Source of the DNA: Klenkia sp. PcliD-1-E
GTDB lineage: Bacteria; Actinomycetota; Actinomycetes; Mycobacteriales; Geodermatophilaceae
Assembly (NCBI RefSeq): GCF_024124375.1
Contig: NZ_JAMXRZ010000012.1
Coordinates: 1 to 51,300, forward strand
Length of the DNA stretch: 51,300 nucleotides
Reading direction: 5' to 3'
Part shown: positions 1 through 8,767 of the stretch, one piece after another
Position numbering within the stretch: position 1 is the first letter of the stretch
Layout of the letters: each line of letters opens with the position of its first letter
Notes under the pieces: model-generated
What the model was told of the DNA's origin: nothing
The model's database searches: none
Seen by the model: the letters and a program-made list of their open reading frames with translations, nothing else
Made by a program: the position numbers and the translations under genes

Positions 1-176
1 GCGCCGACGGCGACCGCCGCGACCAGCGCCACCCGCGCCCCGCCCGGGCGACGGGGCGGGGCGGGCTCCGCGGGGTGGGGCGCGGCGTCGACGTGCGGCT
101 CACCGCCCGACCAGGGCTGCGCCTGCGTGTGCGCGGCGGGGTCGGCCGAGGGGAACTGCTGCTGCGGGTCGGTCAC
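1..176 (-). CDS. N-terminal fragment of a Pro-rich, probably membrane-anchored protein
   Basis: This gene runs off the left edge, so only its first 58 codons are visible. The GTG start is supported by AGGAG six bases upstream on the minus strand. The protein begins MTDPQQQFPSADPAAHTQ, continues with a Pro/Ala/His-rich hydrophilic stretch, then has a basic turn (PPRRPGGAR) leading into a hydrophobic run (VALVAAVAVG). This looks like a cytoplasmic tail followed by the start of a membrane segment or signal anchor. Such N-termini occur in actinobacterial HtrA-type proteases and many other envelope proteins. The fragment is too short to assign a function. Confidence 0.55.
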   Translation of the reverse strand, partial: MTDPQQQFPSADPAAHTQAQPWSGGEPHVDAAPHPAEPAPPRRPGGARVALVAAVAVG

Positions 177-255
177 GGTGGCTCCTGGTCGAGGGGGTCG
201 CTGCACCGACCACCCTCGGACCGCACCCTGTGCCCTGCCCGAGCCCCGGCTGGGC

Positions 256-1626
256 TCAGCCGATGCGGACCAGCTTCTTGTTCACGAACTCCTCGGCGGC
301 CAGCAGGCCCATCTCGCGCGAGGTGCCGCTGCGCTTGACGCCGCCGAAGGGCAGCTCCGGGGAGTCGGCGAGCACCAGGTTGACGTAGACCATGCCGGCC
401 TCGATCCGGTTCGCCACCCGCTCGCCCTGCTCGGGGTCGGTGGTGAACACGTAGGAGCCCAGGCCGAAGCCGGTGTCGTTGGCCAGCTCGACCGCGGCGT
501 CCTCGTCCGGGACCGAGTACACGACGGCGACCGGGCCGAAGAACTCCTCCCCGTAGGCCGGGTTGTCGGCGGTGACGCCGGTGAGCACGGTCGGCTCGAA
601 GAAGGCGTCGCGGCGGGTGCCGCCGGCGACCAGGGTCGCGCCGTGGGCCACCGCGCGCTGCACCTGCTCGTCCAGGGTCTCGGCGGCGCGCAGCGAGGAC
701 AGCGGGCCGAGCTCGGTCTCGGCCTTCGTCGGGTCGCCGGGCTCGATGGCGGTCATCGTCTCGGTGAGCTTGGCGAGGAAGTCCTCGTACAGGTCGGCGT
801 GCACCACGAACCGCTTGGCCGCGTTGCAGGACTGGCCGCTGTTGTCCATGCGGGCGTCCACGGCGGAGGTGACGGCGCCGTCCAGGTCGTCGGTCGAGAG
901 CAGGATGAACGGGTCGGACCCGCCCAGCTCCAGCGCCACCTTCTTCAGGTGCCGACCGGCGACCTCGGCCACCGCGGTGCCGGCCCGCTCGGAGCCGGTC
1001 AGCGAGACCCCCTGCACCCGGGGGTCGCCGATGATCGTCGCGGCCTGGTCGTTGCTGGCGTACACGTTGACGTAGGCGCCCTCGGGGAACCCGGCGTCGG
1101 CGAAGACCTGCTCGATCGCGGCGGCGGACTCCGGGCACTGCGGGGCGTGCTTGAGGATGATCGTGTTCCCCAGCACCAGGTTGGGGCCGGCGAACCGGGC
1201 CACCTGGTAGTAGGGGAAGTTCCAGGGCATGACGCCCAGCAGCGGGCCGAGCGAGGCCTTGCGGACGACGGCGGTGCCGGCCGAGCCCTCGGCCAGCTCG
1301 ATCGGCTGGTCGGCGGTGATCCGCTCCGCGTTGTCGGCGTAGTACTCGTAGATGTCGGCGGCGAAGTCCACCTCGCCCTCGGCGGCGGTGATCGTCTTGC
1401 CCATCTCGCGCACGATGAGCGCGGCCAGCTCGGCCTTCCGCTCGCGGTGCAGCTGGGCGACGCGCCGGACCAGCTCGCCGCGCTCGGCCGCCGTGGAGCT
1501 GCGCGACCAACCCCGGTGCGCGGCGCTGGCCGCGGCGATCGCCGCCTCCACCTGCTCGTCGGTCGCGGTGGGGTAGCTGGCCACGGTCTCGCCCGTGGCG
1601 GGGTCGACGACGGCGTACTCGCTCAT
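256..1626 (-). CDS. NAD(P)-dependent succinate-semialdehyde dehydrogenase family protein
   Basis: A 456-residue aldehyde dehydrogenase. It should oxidise succinate semialdehyde, or a similar short aldehyde, to the acid in the cytoplasm. The catalytic Glu233 (LELGGSDPF) and nucleophile Cys267 (SGQSCNAAK) are 34 residues apart, as usual for the superfamily. The MPWNFPYYQVAR stretch is typical of the short GabD-type SSADH group. The ATG at 1626 is chosen because GGAG lies upstream and the protein then starts at the family-typical MSEYAVVDPATG; the frame stays open 24 codons further up but adds only low-quality residues. It is divergent from the ureohydrolase and amine oxidase genes. That fits the last step of agmatine, putrescine or guanidinobutyrate breakdown to succinate. 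Family is certain; the exact aldehyde is inferred. Confidence 0.92.
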   Translation of the reverse strand: MSEYAVVDPATGETVASYPTATDEQVEAAIAAASAAHRGWSRSSTAAERGELVRRVAQLHRERKAELAALIVREMGKTITAAEGEVDFAADIYEYYADNAERITADQPIELAEGSAGTAVVRKASLGPLLGVMPWNFPYYQVARFAGPNLVLGNTIILKHAPQCPESAAAIEQVFADAGFPEGAYVNVYASNDQAATIIGDPRVQGVSLTGSERAGTAVAEVAGRHLKKVALELGGSDPFILLSTDDLDGAVTSAVDARMDNSGQSCNAAKRFVVHADLYEDFLAKLTETMTAIEPGDPTKAETELGPLSSLRAAETLDEQVQRAVAHGATLVAGGTRRDAFFEPTVLTGVTADNPAYGEEFFGPVAVVYSVPDEDAAVELANDTGFGLGSYVFTTDPEQGERVANRIEAGMVYVNLVLADSPELPFGGVKRSGTSREMGLLAAEEFVNKKLVRIG

Positions 1627-1691
1627 GGTGGGCTCCGATCGGGGGGACGACGCGTCTCGACGCCGCCGCTGACAACGGATAGCGTCGCTGT

Positions 1692-1714
1692 GGAACACCG
1701 TATCGACGGTTTCC
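1692..1714. promoter_or_regulatory. 23-bp inverted repeat in a divergent promoter region
   Basis: An imperfect palindrome with outer arms GGAA/TTCC and inner arms CCGT/ACGG around a 5-base centre. It lies between the divergent SSADH and ureohydrolase genes, 20 bases before the ATG at 1735. It is a candidate operator for an unknown regulator. Its position also argues against the in-frame GTG at 1690 as the ureohydrolase start. Confidence 0.4.
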
Positions 1715-1734
1715 GTCGTGAGCTAGGGGGACAG

Positions 1735-2745
1735 ATGGTGCGCTACGGCCCGCAGTTCGGCCCGGACATCACCTACCTCGGCGTCGACCGGTGCGACCAC
1801 ACCGACCCCGCCTCCATGGCCGGCGCCGACGTCGTCGTGCTGGGCGCCCCCTTCGACGGCGGCACCTCCCACCGACCGGGCACCCGGTTCGGGCCGCAGG
1901 CGATCCGGATGACCGACTACCTGCCGCACGACGGCTCGCGACCGAGCCTCGCGCTGCGCACCGACGGGCTGCGCGATCTGCGGGTGCTGGACGCCGGGGA
2001 CGTCGAGATGTACTCCGGCGACATCGAGACCGCCCTGCCCGCACTGCGCTCCGCGGTGGCCGACGTGGTCCGGGCCGGGGCGATCCCGGTCGTCCTGGGC
2101 GGCGACCACTCGATCGCGTTCCCCGACGCGGGCGGGGTCGCCGACGTCCTCGGCCACGGCCGGGTCTCGATGATCCACTTCGACGCGCACGCCGACACCG
2201 GGGACATCGAGTTCGGCTCGCTGTGGGGCCACGGCCAGCCGATGCGGCGACTCGTCGAGAGCGGGGCGCTGCGCGGCGACCGGTTCCTGCAGATCGGGCT
2301 GCGCGGCTACTGGCCGCCGCCGGAGACGCTGCACTGGATGGCCGCCCAGCGGATGCGCTCCTACGAGATGACCGAGATCGGCCACCGTGGGCTGCAGACC
2401 TGCCTCACCGAGGCGTTCGCGATCGCCACCGACGAGTGCGACGGCGTCTTCCTCTCCGTCGACATCGACGTCTGCGACCCCGGGCACGCCCCCGGCACCG
2501 GCACGCCCGAGCCGGGCGGCCTCACCGCCCGCGAGCTGCTGGACTCGGTGCGCCGGATCTGCCTGGAGCTGCCGGTGGTCGGCATCGACGTGGTCGAGGT
2601 GTCCCCGCCCTACGACCACGCCGACATCACCGCCGCGCTGGCCAACCGCGTCGTCCTCGAGGCGCTCTCCGCCATCGCCCGCCGCCGGTCGGGCATCCCG
2701 TTCGACCCCTCGCTCCCCCTGCTCGCAGATCGGAACCTGCCATGA
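1735..2745 (+). CDS. agmatinase/guanidinobutyrase-type ureohydrolase (first copy)
   Basis: A 336-residue ureohydrolase of the arginase/agmatinase fold. These enzymes hydrolyse a guanidino group to urea plus an amine at a two-metal (usually Mn) site. All metal ligands are visible: His125 in GGDHS; Asp150, His152 and Asp154 in DAHAD; Asp243 and Asp245 in SVDIDVCDP. The [12 protein letters not shown] substrate-loop motif is also present. The ATG at 1735 follows TAGGGGG; an in-frame GTG at 1690 is possible but overlaps a palindrome. The stop overlaps the start of the amine oxidase gene by four bases (ATGA), so the two are probably translationally coupled. The substrate (agmatine, guanidinobutyrate, guanidine or another) cannot be read from sequence. 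The unusually long loop after DAHAD (GDIEFGSLWGHGQ) differs from the second copy at 8764. Confidence 0.92.
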   Translation: MVRYGPQFGPDITYLGVDRCDHTDPASMAGADVVVLGAPFDGGTSHRPGTRFGPQAIRMTDYLPHDGSRPSLALRTDGLRDLRVLDAGDVEMYSGDIETALPALRSAVADVVRAGAIPVVLGGDHSIAFPDAGGVADVLGHGRVSMIHFDAHADTGDIEFGSLWGHGQPMRRLVESGALRGDRFLQIGLRGYWPPPETLHWMAAQRMRSYEMTEIGHRGLQTCLTEAFAIATDECDGVFLSVDIDVCDPGHAPGTGTPEPGGLTARELLDSVRRICLELPVVGIDVVEVSPPYDHADITAALANRVVLEALSAIARRRSGIPFDPSLPLLADRNLP

Positions 2746-4628
2746 CCGCGCACCCGCTCGACCCGTTGTCCGCCGACGAGTTCCGCGCCGCGGCGGCGAT
2801 CCTGCGCCGGGACCGGGGCGTCGGCGAGGGCTGGCGGTTCGCCGGGATCGAGCTGCGCGAGCCGGCCAGGGACGTCGTCCGCACCTGGGCGGCCGGGGAC
2901 CCGAACCCGCGCGAGGCCCGGGTGACCTGCTTCGACCGCTCGACGAACTCCGCCTACAAGGCGGTCGTGTCGCTCACCGAGGACGCCGTCCTGGAGTGGA
3001 CGCCGGTGCCGGGCGAGCAGCCGAACATGACCGTCGACGAGTGGCACGAGGCGCACGTCGAACTCATCAAGCACCCGCAGGTGATCGCCTCCCTCGCCGA
3101 GCGCGGGATCACCGACCTGGACCTGGTGCTCATCGACACCTGGGCCTACGGGCACTCCCTCATCCCGCAGCAGTTCGCCGACCGACGGGTCGGCTGGACC
3201 GACGTGTGGGTGCGCGAGACCCCGAACGGCAACCCTTACGCCCACCCGGTCAACGGGCTGCACCACGTGGTGGACCTCAACACCATGGAGCTGCTGGACA
3301 TCGAGGACACCTTCCGGGTGCCCGCCCCGCAGGGCGCGATGGGTGAGTACGTGCCCTCGCTGGTCCCCGGCCTGGTCGAGCGCACCGACGTGAAGAAGTT
3401 CGAGCTCACCCAGCCCGACGGCGTCTCGCTGTCCATGGAGGGCAACGAGCTGCGCTGGCTGGACTGGTCGATGCGCGTCGGGTTCAACCACCGCGAGGGC
3501 CTGGTGCTGCACCGGGTGTCGATCGACGGCCGGTCGGTGGCCCACCGGATGAGCTTCGCCGAGATGGTCGTGCCCTACCGCGACCCGGGCACCGACCACT
3601 CCCGCCGCACCGCCTTCGACATCGGCGAGTGGGGCCTGGGCTTCATGACCACGTCGCTGGAGCTGGGCTGCGACTGCCTGGGCGAGATCACCTACCTGGA
3701 CGCCGTGCTGCACGACAGCCACGGCGAGCCGTACACCATCACCAACGCCGTCTGCATCCACGAGGAGGACGACGGCGTGCTGTGGAAGCACGTCGACGAG
3801 CACGCCGGCGCCGAGGTGCGCCGGTCCCGCCGGCTGGTGGTCAGCTTCCACGCCACCGTGGCCAACTACGAGTACCTCGTCTACTGGCGCTTCTACCCCG
3901 ACGGCCAGATCGAGTGCGAGGTGCGGGCCACCGGGATCATGGTGACGTCCTCGTTCGAGGGCACCCCGCCCGAGCACGGCACCGTCGTCGACGACCACAC
4001 CTACGCCCCGGTCCACCAGCACTTCATCGTGGCCCGGCTGGACATGGAGGTCGACACCCCCGACAACACGGTGGTGCAGTCGCACACCGAGGTGCCGCCG
4101 ATCGGGCCCGGGAACCCCCACGGCATGGCGTTGACCCCCCGGAAGCAGCCGATCACCACCGAGGGCGGGTTCGACCTGGACTGGGCCTCCCAGCGCGGGT
4201 TCTCGGTCACCTCGGCGTCCCGGCGGAACGCCTGGGGCGCGCCGACGGCCTACAAGCTGGTGCCGACGGCGGCGATCCCCGCGCTGGCCGGGCCCGAGAG
4301 CCCGCTGATGCAGCGGGCCGGGGTGGTTGCGCACCCGGTGTGGGTCAGCCCGTACCACCGCGAGGAGCGTTGGCCGTCGGGCGAGTTCTGCAACCAGAGC
4401 TCGCGGGACGCCGGCCTGCCGGCGTGGACGGAGGCCGGGCGGTCGGTGGAGGCCACCGAGGTCGTGCTGTGGCACGTCTTCGGCCTGCACCACGTGCCGC
4501 GGGTGGAGGACTGGCCGGTCATGCCGGTGGACGTCGTGCGGTTCGAGCTCAAGCCCTGGGGCTTCTTCGACCGCAACCCGACGCTCGGCATGCCCCCGTC
4601 GGCCTCGGGGCAGCCGCACTGCCACTGA
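2742..4628 (+). CDS. copper-containing primary amine oxidase (TPQ cofactor)
   Basis: A 628-residue copper amine oxidase, which converts primary amines to aldehydes with release of ammonia and peroxide. The N-Y-E-Y motif places the self-processed topaquinone at Tyr376. Copper ligands are His425 and His427 (VHQHF) and a His in GLHHVPRVEDWP near 583-584. Length and the C-terminal EDWPVMPVD block match the tyramine/phenethylamine oxidases of Arthrobacter. The start codon overlaps the ureohydrolase stop (ATGA). In context it could oxidise the amine released by the ureohydrolase, e.g. putrescine to 4-aminobutanal. However, bacterial relatives often prefer aromatic monoamines, so specificity is open. 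I see no clear signal peptide, so it is probably cytoplasmic. Confidence 0.93.
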   Translation: MTAHPLDPLSADEFRAAAAILRRDRGVGEGWRFAGIELREPARDVVRTWAAGDPNPREARVTCFDRSTNSAYKAVVSLTEDAVLEWTPVPGEQPNMTVDEWHEAHVELIKHPQVIASLAERGITDLDLVLIDTWAYGHSLIPQQFADRRVGWTDVWVRETPNGNPYAHPVNGLHHVVDLNTMELLDIEDTFRVPAPQGAMGEYVPSLVPGLVERTDVKKFELTQPDGVSLSMEGNELRWLDWSMRVGFNHREGLVLHRVSIDGRSVAHRMSFAEMVVPYRDPGTDHSRRTAFDIGEWGLGFMTTSLELGCDCLGEITYLDAVLHDSHGEPYTITNAVCIHEEDDGVLWKHVDEHAGAEVRRSRRLVVSFHATVANYEYLVYWRFYPDGQIECEVRATGIMVTSSFEGTPPEHGTVVDDHTYAPVHQHFIVARLDMEVDTPDNTVVQSHTEVPPIGPGNPHGMALTPRKQPITTEGGFDLDWASQRGFSVTSASRRNAWGAPTAYKLVPTAAIPALAGPESPLMQRAGVVAHPVWVSPYHREERWPSGEFCNQSSRDAGLPAWTEAGRSVEATEVVLWHVFGLHHVPRVEDWPVMPVDVVRFELKPWGFFDRNPTLGMPPSASGQPHCH

Positions 4629-4633
4629 CGCAG

Positions 4634-5071
4634 CTACGCCGTGGGGTAGCGGACGACCGAGCCGGGCTCGCCCAGGCGGGCCAGCACGAGGCCGAGGGCG
4701 GCCAGCCGGACGACGTCGCGGGCCCCGCGGTCGGCGGTCACCGGGCAGACGCCGGCGCAGGCACCGGACGGCAGCGCGGTGAGCAACCGGGCCGCGGTGG
4801 CCGGCATGGGCTCCTCGGTGACGACGGCGAAGGCGTCCGCGCCGTGCCGGGCCAACCACTCACCGGGCAGCAGCGCGCCCGACAGCGCAGTGGCGGCCTC
4901 GACCAGCTGGCCGGCGCCGAGCGGCAGACCGGCGGGTGCGGGCAGGCCGACCAGCACCAGGCCGGTGGTGGGCGCGGCGGGCGGGGTGGGCCGGCGCAGG
5001 GCGAGCACGTCCAGCAGCGCGGTCCGGCCGGGCAGCAGGGTGGTGGCGTCGACGTCGAGCAGAGCGGTCAC
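4634..5071 (-). CDS. small protein resembling a degenerate GGDEF domain
   Basis: A 145-residue protein with no confident family match. The N-terminal half (DVDATTLLPGRTALLDVLAL) has the spacing of the DxLTGLPNR motif that opens GGDEF domains. The middle (WLARHGADAFAVVTEEP) sits where a G-G-D-E-F strand is expected, but the GGDEF signature is absent and the domain is short. If related, it cannot make cyclic di-GMP and might be a binding or regulatory remnant. It lies downstream of the PP2C phosphatase gene on the same strand, 57 bases away, and converges on the amine oxidase gene with a 5-base gap. Confidence 0.6.
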   Translation of the reverse strand: MTALLDVDATTLLPGRTALLDVLALRRPTPPAAPTTGLVLVGLPAPAGLPLGAGQLVEAATALSGALLPGEWLARHGADAFAVVTEEPMPATAARLLTALPSGACAGVCPVTADRGARDVVRLAALGLVLARLGEPGSVVRYPTA

Positions 5072-5128
5072 CCCGTCGAGATCGGCGCCGCGCGGGGATG
5101 GTGGAGGCGCTCTCCCCCGCAGGGGTGA

Positions 5129-6019
5129 TCAGTCCGAGGGCGCGGTGACCGGCCGGAACGCACCGGTGGCGGGCCCGGGCCACAGCGCCTCGAGCACCTC
5201 GACGGTCTCGTCGCGGGCCCCCGAGGCGGCGCCGACCGTGCGGTACCGGGTGGGCGGCCGGCCGTCGACCATGTCGTCGAGGACGTCGGCGACGACGACG
5301 GTGACGTTGTCCGAGGCCGGGGCGGCGAGCGCGGCGCCCAGCAGGGTGGCCGCCGCCTGGTCGGCGTTCTCGGCGACCGCGAGCAGCTCGGCGATGACCT
5401 GGGCGGGCAGCGCGCCGGACAGCCCGTCGGAGCAGACCAGCAGCCGGTCACCGGGCCGGATGTCGACGGCGAGCACCTCCAGGCCCTCGACGTCGTCGGT
5501 GCCGCCGTGCAGCGCGGCGTAGACCGCGGAGCGCTGCGGGTGCACCAGGGCCTCCTCGGCGGTGATCGACCCGGCGTCCATGAGGGCCTGCACGAGGGTG
5601 TGGTCCCGGGTCAGCTGCACCAGCTCGGGTGCCCGCCAGCGGTAGGCGCGGGAGTCGCCGATGTGCGCGAGCACCGCGCCGTCGCCGAGCACGCCGATGC
5701 CGCACAGCGTGGTGGCCATGCCCTCCAGCCGCGGGCGGTGGGAGACCGCGGTGCGGATGCGCTCGTTGGCCGCCGACACCAGGCGGGCCAGGCCGCCGTC
5801 CGGCTCGTCGGGCAGCAGCCCCGCCCCCAGCGGCGCGAGCCAGGAGATGACCAGGCCGGAGGCCACCGCGCCGCCGACGTTGCCGCCCACGCCGTCGGCG
5901 ACCGCGACCAGCGCCGGGGACACCAGACCGGAGTCCTGGTTGTCCGGCCGGGGCCCGGTGTGCGAACGGGCAGCCGCGTGCAGCGCCAGCGCCACGTCCA
6001 CCCCCGTCCCCGGCCGCAC
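5129..6019 (-). CDS. PP2C-family serine/threonine protein phosphatase
   Basis: A 296-residue PPM/PP2C phosphatase that should remove phosphate from Ser/Thr residues of cytoplasmic or membrane-bound partners. The metal-binding motifs appear in order: DNQDS near residue 26, VADGVGG near 40, HIGDSRAY in the middle, CSDGLSG, and ASDNVTVVV near the end. There is no membrane segment, unlike the PstP phosphatases of cell-division clusters. The start is uncertain: GTG at 6019 gives the longest form, but in-frame GTGs at 6001 and 5995 have G-rich sequence upstream that could act as a ribosome site. No kinase gene is nearby, so its partner is unknown. The small GGDEF-like gene follows. Confidence 0.9.
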   Translation of the reverse strand: MRPGTGVDVALALHAAARSHTGPRPDNQDSGLVSPALVAVADGVGGNVGGAVASGLVISWLAPLGAGLLPDEPDGGLARLVSAANERIRTAVSHRPRLEGMATTLCGIGVLGDGAVLAHIGDSRAYRWRAPELVQLTRDHTLVQALMDAGSITAEEALVHPQRSAVYAALHGGTDDVEGLEVLAVDIRPGDRLLVCSDGLSGALPAQVIAELLAVAENADQAAATLLGAALAAPASDNVTVVVADVLDDMVDGRPPTRYRTVGAASGARDETVEVLEALWPGPATGAFRPVTAPSD

Positions 6020-6098
6020 CCTGCGGCCGATGATCAGTAGACCAGCCGACGGGGCCGGTCGCGCGTGCGCGGGGCGTGGCCCGACCCGGTCGGGGTGG

Positions 6099-6761
6099 TC
6101 AGGGGGCCAGCTGGAGGGCCACCGCGCGCACCGGTGCGCCGTCGGCGCCGGTCAGCCGCACCGGCAGCAGCGACACGAACGGGTCGGGGAAGTCGACCGC
6201 GGCGAGGTTGGTCAGGTTCTCGCAGATGACCCCGCCGGCGGCCGCGACGAGGTGGTGCACGGGGTAGCCCTCGCCGGGGTCGGCGTCGGTCGGGGTGACG
6301 TCGAGATTGGGGGCGTCCAGGCCGACGGTGCGCACGCCGGCCGCCAGCAGGCGCCGGGCGGCGTCCGCGTCGAGGAACGGGTGGTCGAAGTAGGCCGGCG
6401 TGCCGTAGTGCGCCGACCAGCCGGTGTGCAGCAGCACGACCGTGCCCGGGGCGACGTCGGGTTCGCCGAGGTCGGCCCAGGTCAGCCGGGTGCGCGGGGC
6501 CCGGCCGCGGACGTCGAGCAGCACCGCCGGACCGGTGAACAGGGTCAGGTCGAGCTCGTCGATGCGCAGCCCGTCGTCGGCGAAGTGGTAGGGCGCGTCG
6601 ACGTGGGTGCCGGTCTGCGAACCCATGCTGATCGCCTGCACGTGGAAGCCGTCCGCGGCCACCGTGGCGTGCGGGTGCGAGGTGAACACCGGGTCACCCG
6701 GGAAGACCTGGGTGCCGGCGTCCACGGGGACCGAGAGGTCGACCAGCCGTGTGACGCGCAC
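6099..6761 (-). CDS. cyclase-family (kynurenine formamidase-like) metal-dependent hydrolase
   Basis: A 220-residue protein of the cyclase/KynB/isatin hydrolase family, metal-dependent enzymes that hydrolyse amide or ring bonds. The family motif HxGTHxDxPxH appears as QTGTHVDAPYH, so the first His, normally a metal ligand, is Gln. The C-terminal half has the usual GLDAPNLD and VHHLVAAAGG..CENLTNL blocks. The GTG at 6761 is preceded by GAGGA. It is divergent from the NCS1 permease operon across a shared promoter region holding an inverted repeat. It may therefore act on the imported compound, possibly a cyclic amide or formamide. Function beyond the family is inferred. Confidence 0.85.
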   Translation of the reverse strand: MRVTRLVDLSVPVDAGTQVFPGDPVFTSHPHATVAADGFHVQAISMGSQTGTHVDAPYHFADDGLRIDELDLTLFTGPAVLLDVRGRAPRTRLTWADLGEPDVAPGTVVLLHTGWSAHYGTPAYFDHPFLDADAARRLLAAGVRTVGLDAPNLDVTPTDADPGEGYPVHHLVAAAGGVICENLTNLAAVDFPDPFVSLLPVRLTGADGAPVRAVALQLAP

Positions 6762-6790
6762 GTGTCCTCGTTTCGCTCTGGTGAACTTTC

Positions 6791-6821
6791 GTTGCCTTCG
6801 GAGCAACTGTGGCCCTACGGT
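6791..6821 (+). promoter_or_regulatory. candidate promoter with operator for the NCS1 permease operon
   Basis: TTGCCT (6792-6797) and TACGGT (6816-6821) are 18 bases apart and could be the -35 and -10 boxes. The -35 lies inside an inverted repeat, GTTGC-N7-GCAAC (6791-6807), which could bind a repressor or activator controlling both the permease operon and the divergent cyclase-family gene. Confidence 0.4.
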
Positions 6822-6863
6822 ACCGACTGGTGGCCCCCGTCACCGCCGAGGAGGAGAGCCGCG

Positions 6864-8390
6864 ATGGCCAGCACGCCCACCCCGACCCGTCGTCCCCGCG
6901 CGCTGGAGGTCGAGCAGCACGGCATCGACACCATCCCCGACGCCGAACGGACCTCGCGTCCGCTGGACCTGCTGCGCATCCAGTTCGGCGGGGCCAACAC
7001 CTTCGCCACCATCATCCTGGGCACCTTCCCGGTGCTGCTGGGGCTCTCGTTCGCCCAGGCCGCCGCCGCGACCGTGCTCGGCGTGGTGCTCGGCGGGCTG
7101 ATCCTCTCGCCGATGGGCCTGTTCGGCCCGCGCACCGGCACCAACAACGCGGTGTCCTCCTCGGCGCACTTCGGCGTCCGGGGCCGGATCGTGGGGTCCT
7201 TCCTGTCCCTGCTGACCGCGATCGCCTTCTACTCGATCTCGGTCTGGGTGTCCGGCGACGCCCTGGTGGCGGCCGGCAACCGGTTGTTCGGCCTGCCCGA
7301 CGGCGACCTGACCCGCGCGCTGGTCTACGCCGTCCTGGGCGGGCTCGTGGTGGTGGTCGTGGTCTACGGCTACCAGTTCATGCTGCTGGTCAACAAGGTC
7401 GTGGTGGTCGGCAACACCGTGCTGATCCTGCTGGGCCTCATCGCCTACGCCGGCGTCTTCGACCCCGGCTACGACCCCGGGCCGGATGCCTACGCCCTGG
7501 GCTCCTTCGCCCCCACCTTCGTGCTCAGCGTGCTCATCGTGATGGGCAACCCGGTCTCCTTCGGCGCCTTCCTCGGCGACTGGTCGCGCTACATCCCGGC
7601 CGCGACGTCCCGGACCCGGCTGCTGGGCGCCACGGTCGCGGCCCAGCTGGCCACCCTCGTGCCGTTCCTGTTCGGGGTGGCGACGGCGACGCTGGTGGCC
7701 GGCGAGGTCGACTACGTGTTCGCCCTCGTCCAGCTCTCCCCGCTCTGGTACGCGCTGCTGCTCATGGTCGTCGCCGTGCTGGGTGGCCTGTCGACGGGCG
7801 TCACCTCGCTCTACGGCACCGGCCTGGACTTCTCCTCGGTGTTCCCCCGGCTGGGCCGGGTGCGGGCCTCGCTGGTGATCGGCACGCTGTCCTTCGTCTT
7901 CATCCTCGTCGGCCGGCTGGCCTTCGACCTGGTCGGCAGCGTGAACGCCTTCATCGGCGCGATCGTCATCTGCACCACGCCGTGGATGGTGATCATGGCG
8001 CTGGGCTACGTGGTGCGCCGCGGCTTCTACGACCCGGCCGCCGTCCAGGTGTTCAACCAGGGCCGCGAGGGCGGCATCTACTGGTTCTCCGGTGGGGTCA
8101 ACTGGCGCGGGATGGTCGCCTGGATCCCGTCGGCGGTCATCGGGCTGCTGTTCGCCAACTACCCGCCGCTGATCGTCGGGCCGTTCACGAACGCGTTCGG
8201 CGGCGTCGACGTCAGCCTGCCGGTCGCCCTGCTGCTGGCCGCCGTGGTCTACCTGGGGTCGCTGTTCCTGTTCCCCGAGCCGCGGTACGTCTTCGGCCCG
8301 CAGGGCCCGCGGTGGGTGCCCAGCGCGCCGGGCGAGGCGCCGCCGGTCACCGACCCGGTCCGTCCCGCGGGCGCCGGGCTGCCCTCGTGA
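6864..8390 (+). CDS. NCS1-family permease (purine/cytosine/allantoin type)
   Basis: A 508-residue inner-membrane transporter with about 12 hydrophobic segments. The N-terminal block ([18 protein letters not shown] followed by [12 protein letters not shown]) is typical of NCS1 cation symporters for cytosine, purines, hydantoin, allantoin and related compounds. GAGGAGAG lies eight bases before the ATG. The stop overlaps the start of the SnoaL-like gene, which in turn overlaps the second ureohydrolase gene, giving a tight three-gene operon. The neighbours suggest that the cargo is a guanidino, ureido or amide compound. The Lys/Arg-poor hydrophilic C-terminus (about residues 480-508) is probably cytoplasmic. 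Confidence 0.93.
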   Translation: MASTPTPTRRPRALEVEQHGIDTIPDAERTSRPLDLLRIQFGGANTFATIILGTFPVLLGLSFAQAAAATVLGVVLGGLILSPMGLFGPRTGTNNAVSSSAHFGVRGRIVGSFLSLLTAIAFYSISVWVSGDALVAAGNRLFGLPDGDLTRALVYAVLGGLVVVVVVYGYQFMLLVNKVVVVGNTVLILLGLIAYAGVFDPGYDPGPDAYALGSFAPTFVLSVLIVMGNPVSFGAFLGDWSRYIPAATSRTRLLGATVAAQLATLVPFLFGVATATLVAGEVDYVFALVQLSPLWYALLLMVVAVLGGLSTGVTSLYGTGLDFSSVFPRLGRVRASLVIGTLSFVFILVGRLAFDLVGSVNAFIGAIVICTTPWMVIMALGYVVRRGFYDPAAVQVFNQGREGGIYWFSGGVNWRGMVAWIPSAVIGLLFANYPPLIVGPFTNAFGGVDVSLPVALLLAAVVYLGSLFLFPEPRYVFGPQGPRWVPSAPGEAPPVTDPVRPAGAGLPS

Positions 8391-8767
8391 CACCGCTGGA
8401 GGCCCTCGACGGGCTGGTCGCGGCGTTCGCGTCGTCGGACGAGGACGCCTACTTCGCCTGGATGCACCCCGACGCCACCTTCGTGCTGCCCGGCAGCCCG
8501 CGGTTCGGCTCACGCGAGGAGTACCGGGCGGCGTGGCGGTCCTGGGTGGCCGACGACGGCTTCCGGGTGGTCTCCTGCAGCTCCACCGACCAGCACGTGC
8601 AGCTCGTGGGGAACACCGCGGTGGTCACCCACGCCGTCCTCACCACGGTCGCCACGCACGAGGGCGAGACGACCACGCACGAGCGGGAGACCGTCGTCCT
8701 GGTCCCCGACGGCGACCGCTGGCTGGTCGCCCACGAGCACCTCTCACCTTCTGGAGCAGCGCAGTGA
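8387..8767 (+). CDS. SnoaL-like / NTF2-fold protein
   Basis: A 126-residue protein with the NTF2-like pattern: an N-terminal helix ([34 protein letters not shown]), then a second helix and curved strands ending [13 protein letters not shown]. The fold is used by small isomerases, hydrolases and ligand-binding proteins, and the conserved HPDATF turn is typical. GTG overlaps the permease stop and its own TGA overlaps the next GTG, so it is translated with transporter and ureohydrolase. It may process or bind the same substrate, but no activity can be assigned. Confidence 0.85.
   Translation: MTPLEALDGLVAAFASSDEDAYFAWMHPDATFVLPGSPRFGSREEYRAAWRSWVADDGFRVVSCSSTDQHVQLVGNTAVVTHAVLTTVATHEGETTTHERETVVLVPDGDRWLVAHEHLSPSGAAQ

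Noticed and set aside
127-2745. An 872-codon open frame joining antisense of the SSADH gene to the ureohydrolase
   Set aside because: The first 536 codons are the complement of a clear aldehyde dehydrogenase and have shadow-type composition (Gly/Val/Arg-rich repeats). Only the part from 1735 is a real protein.
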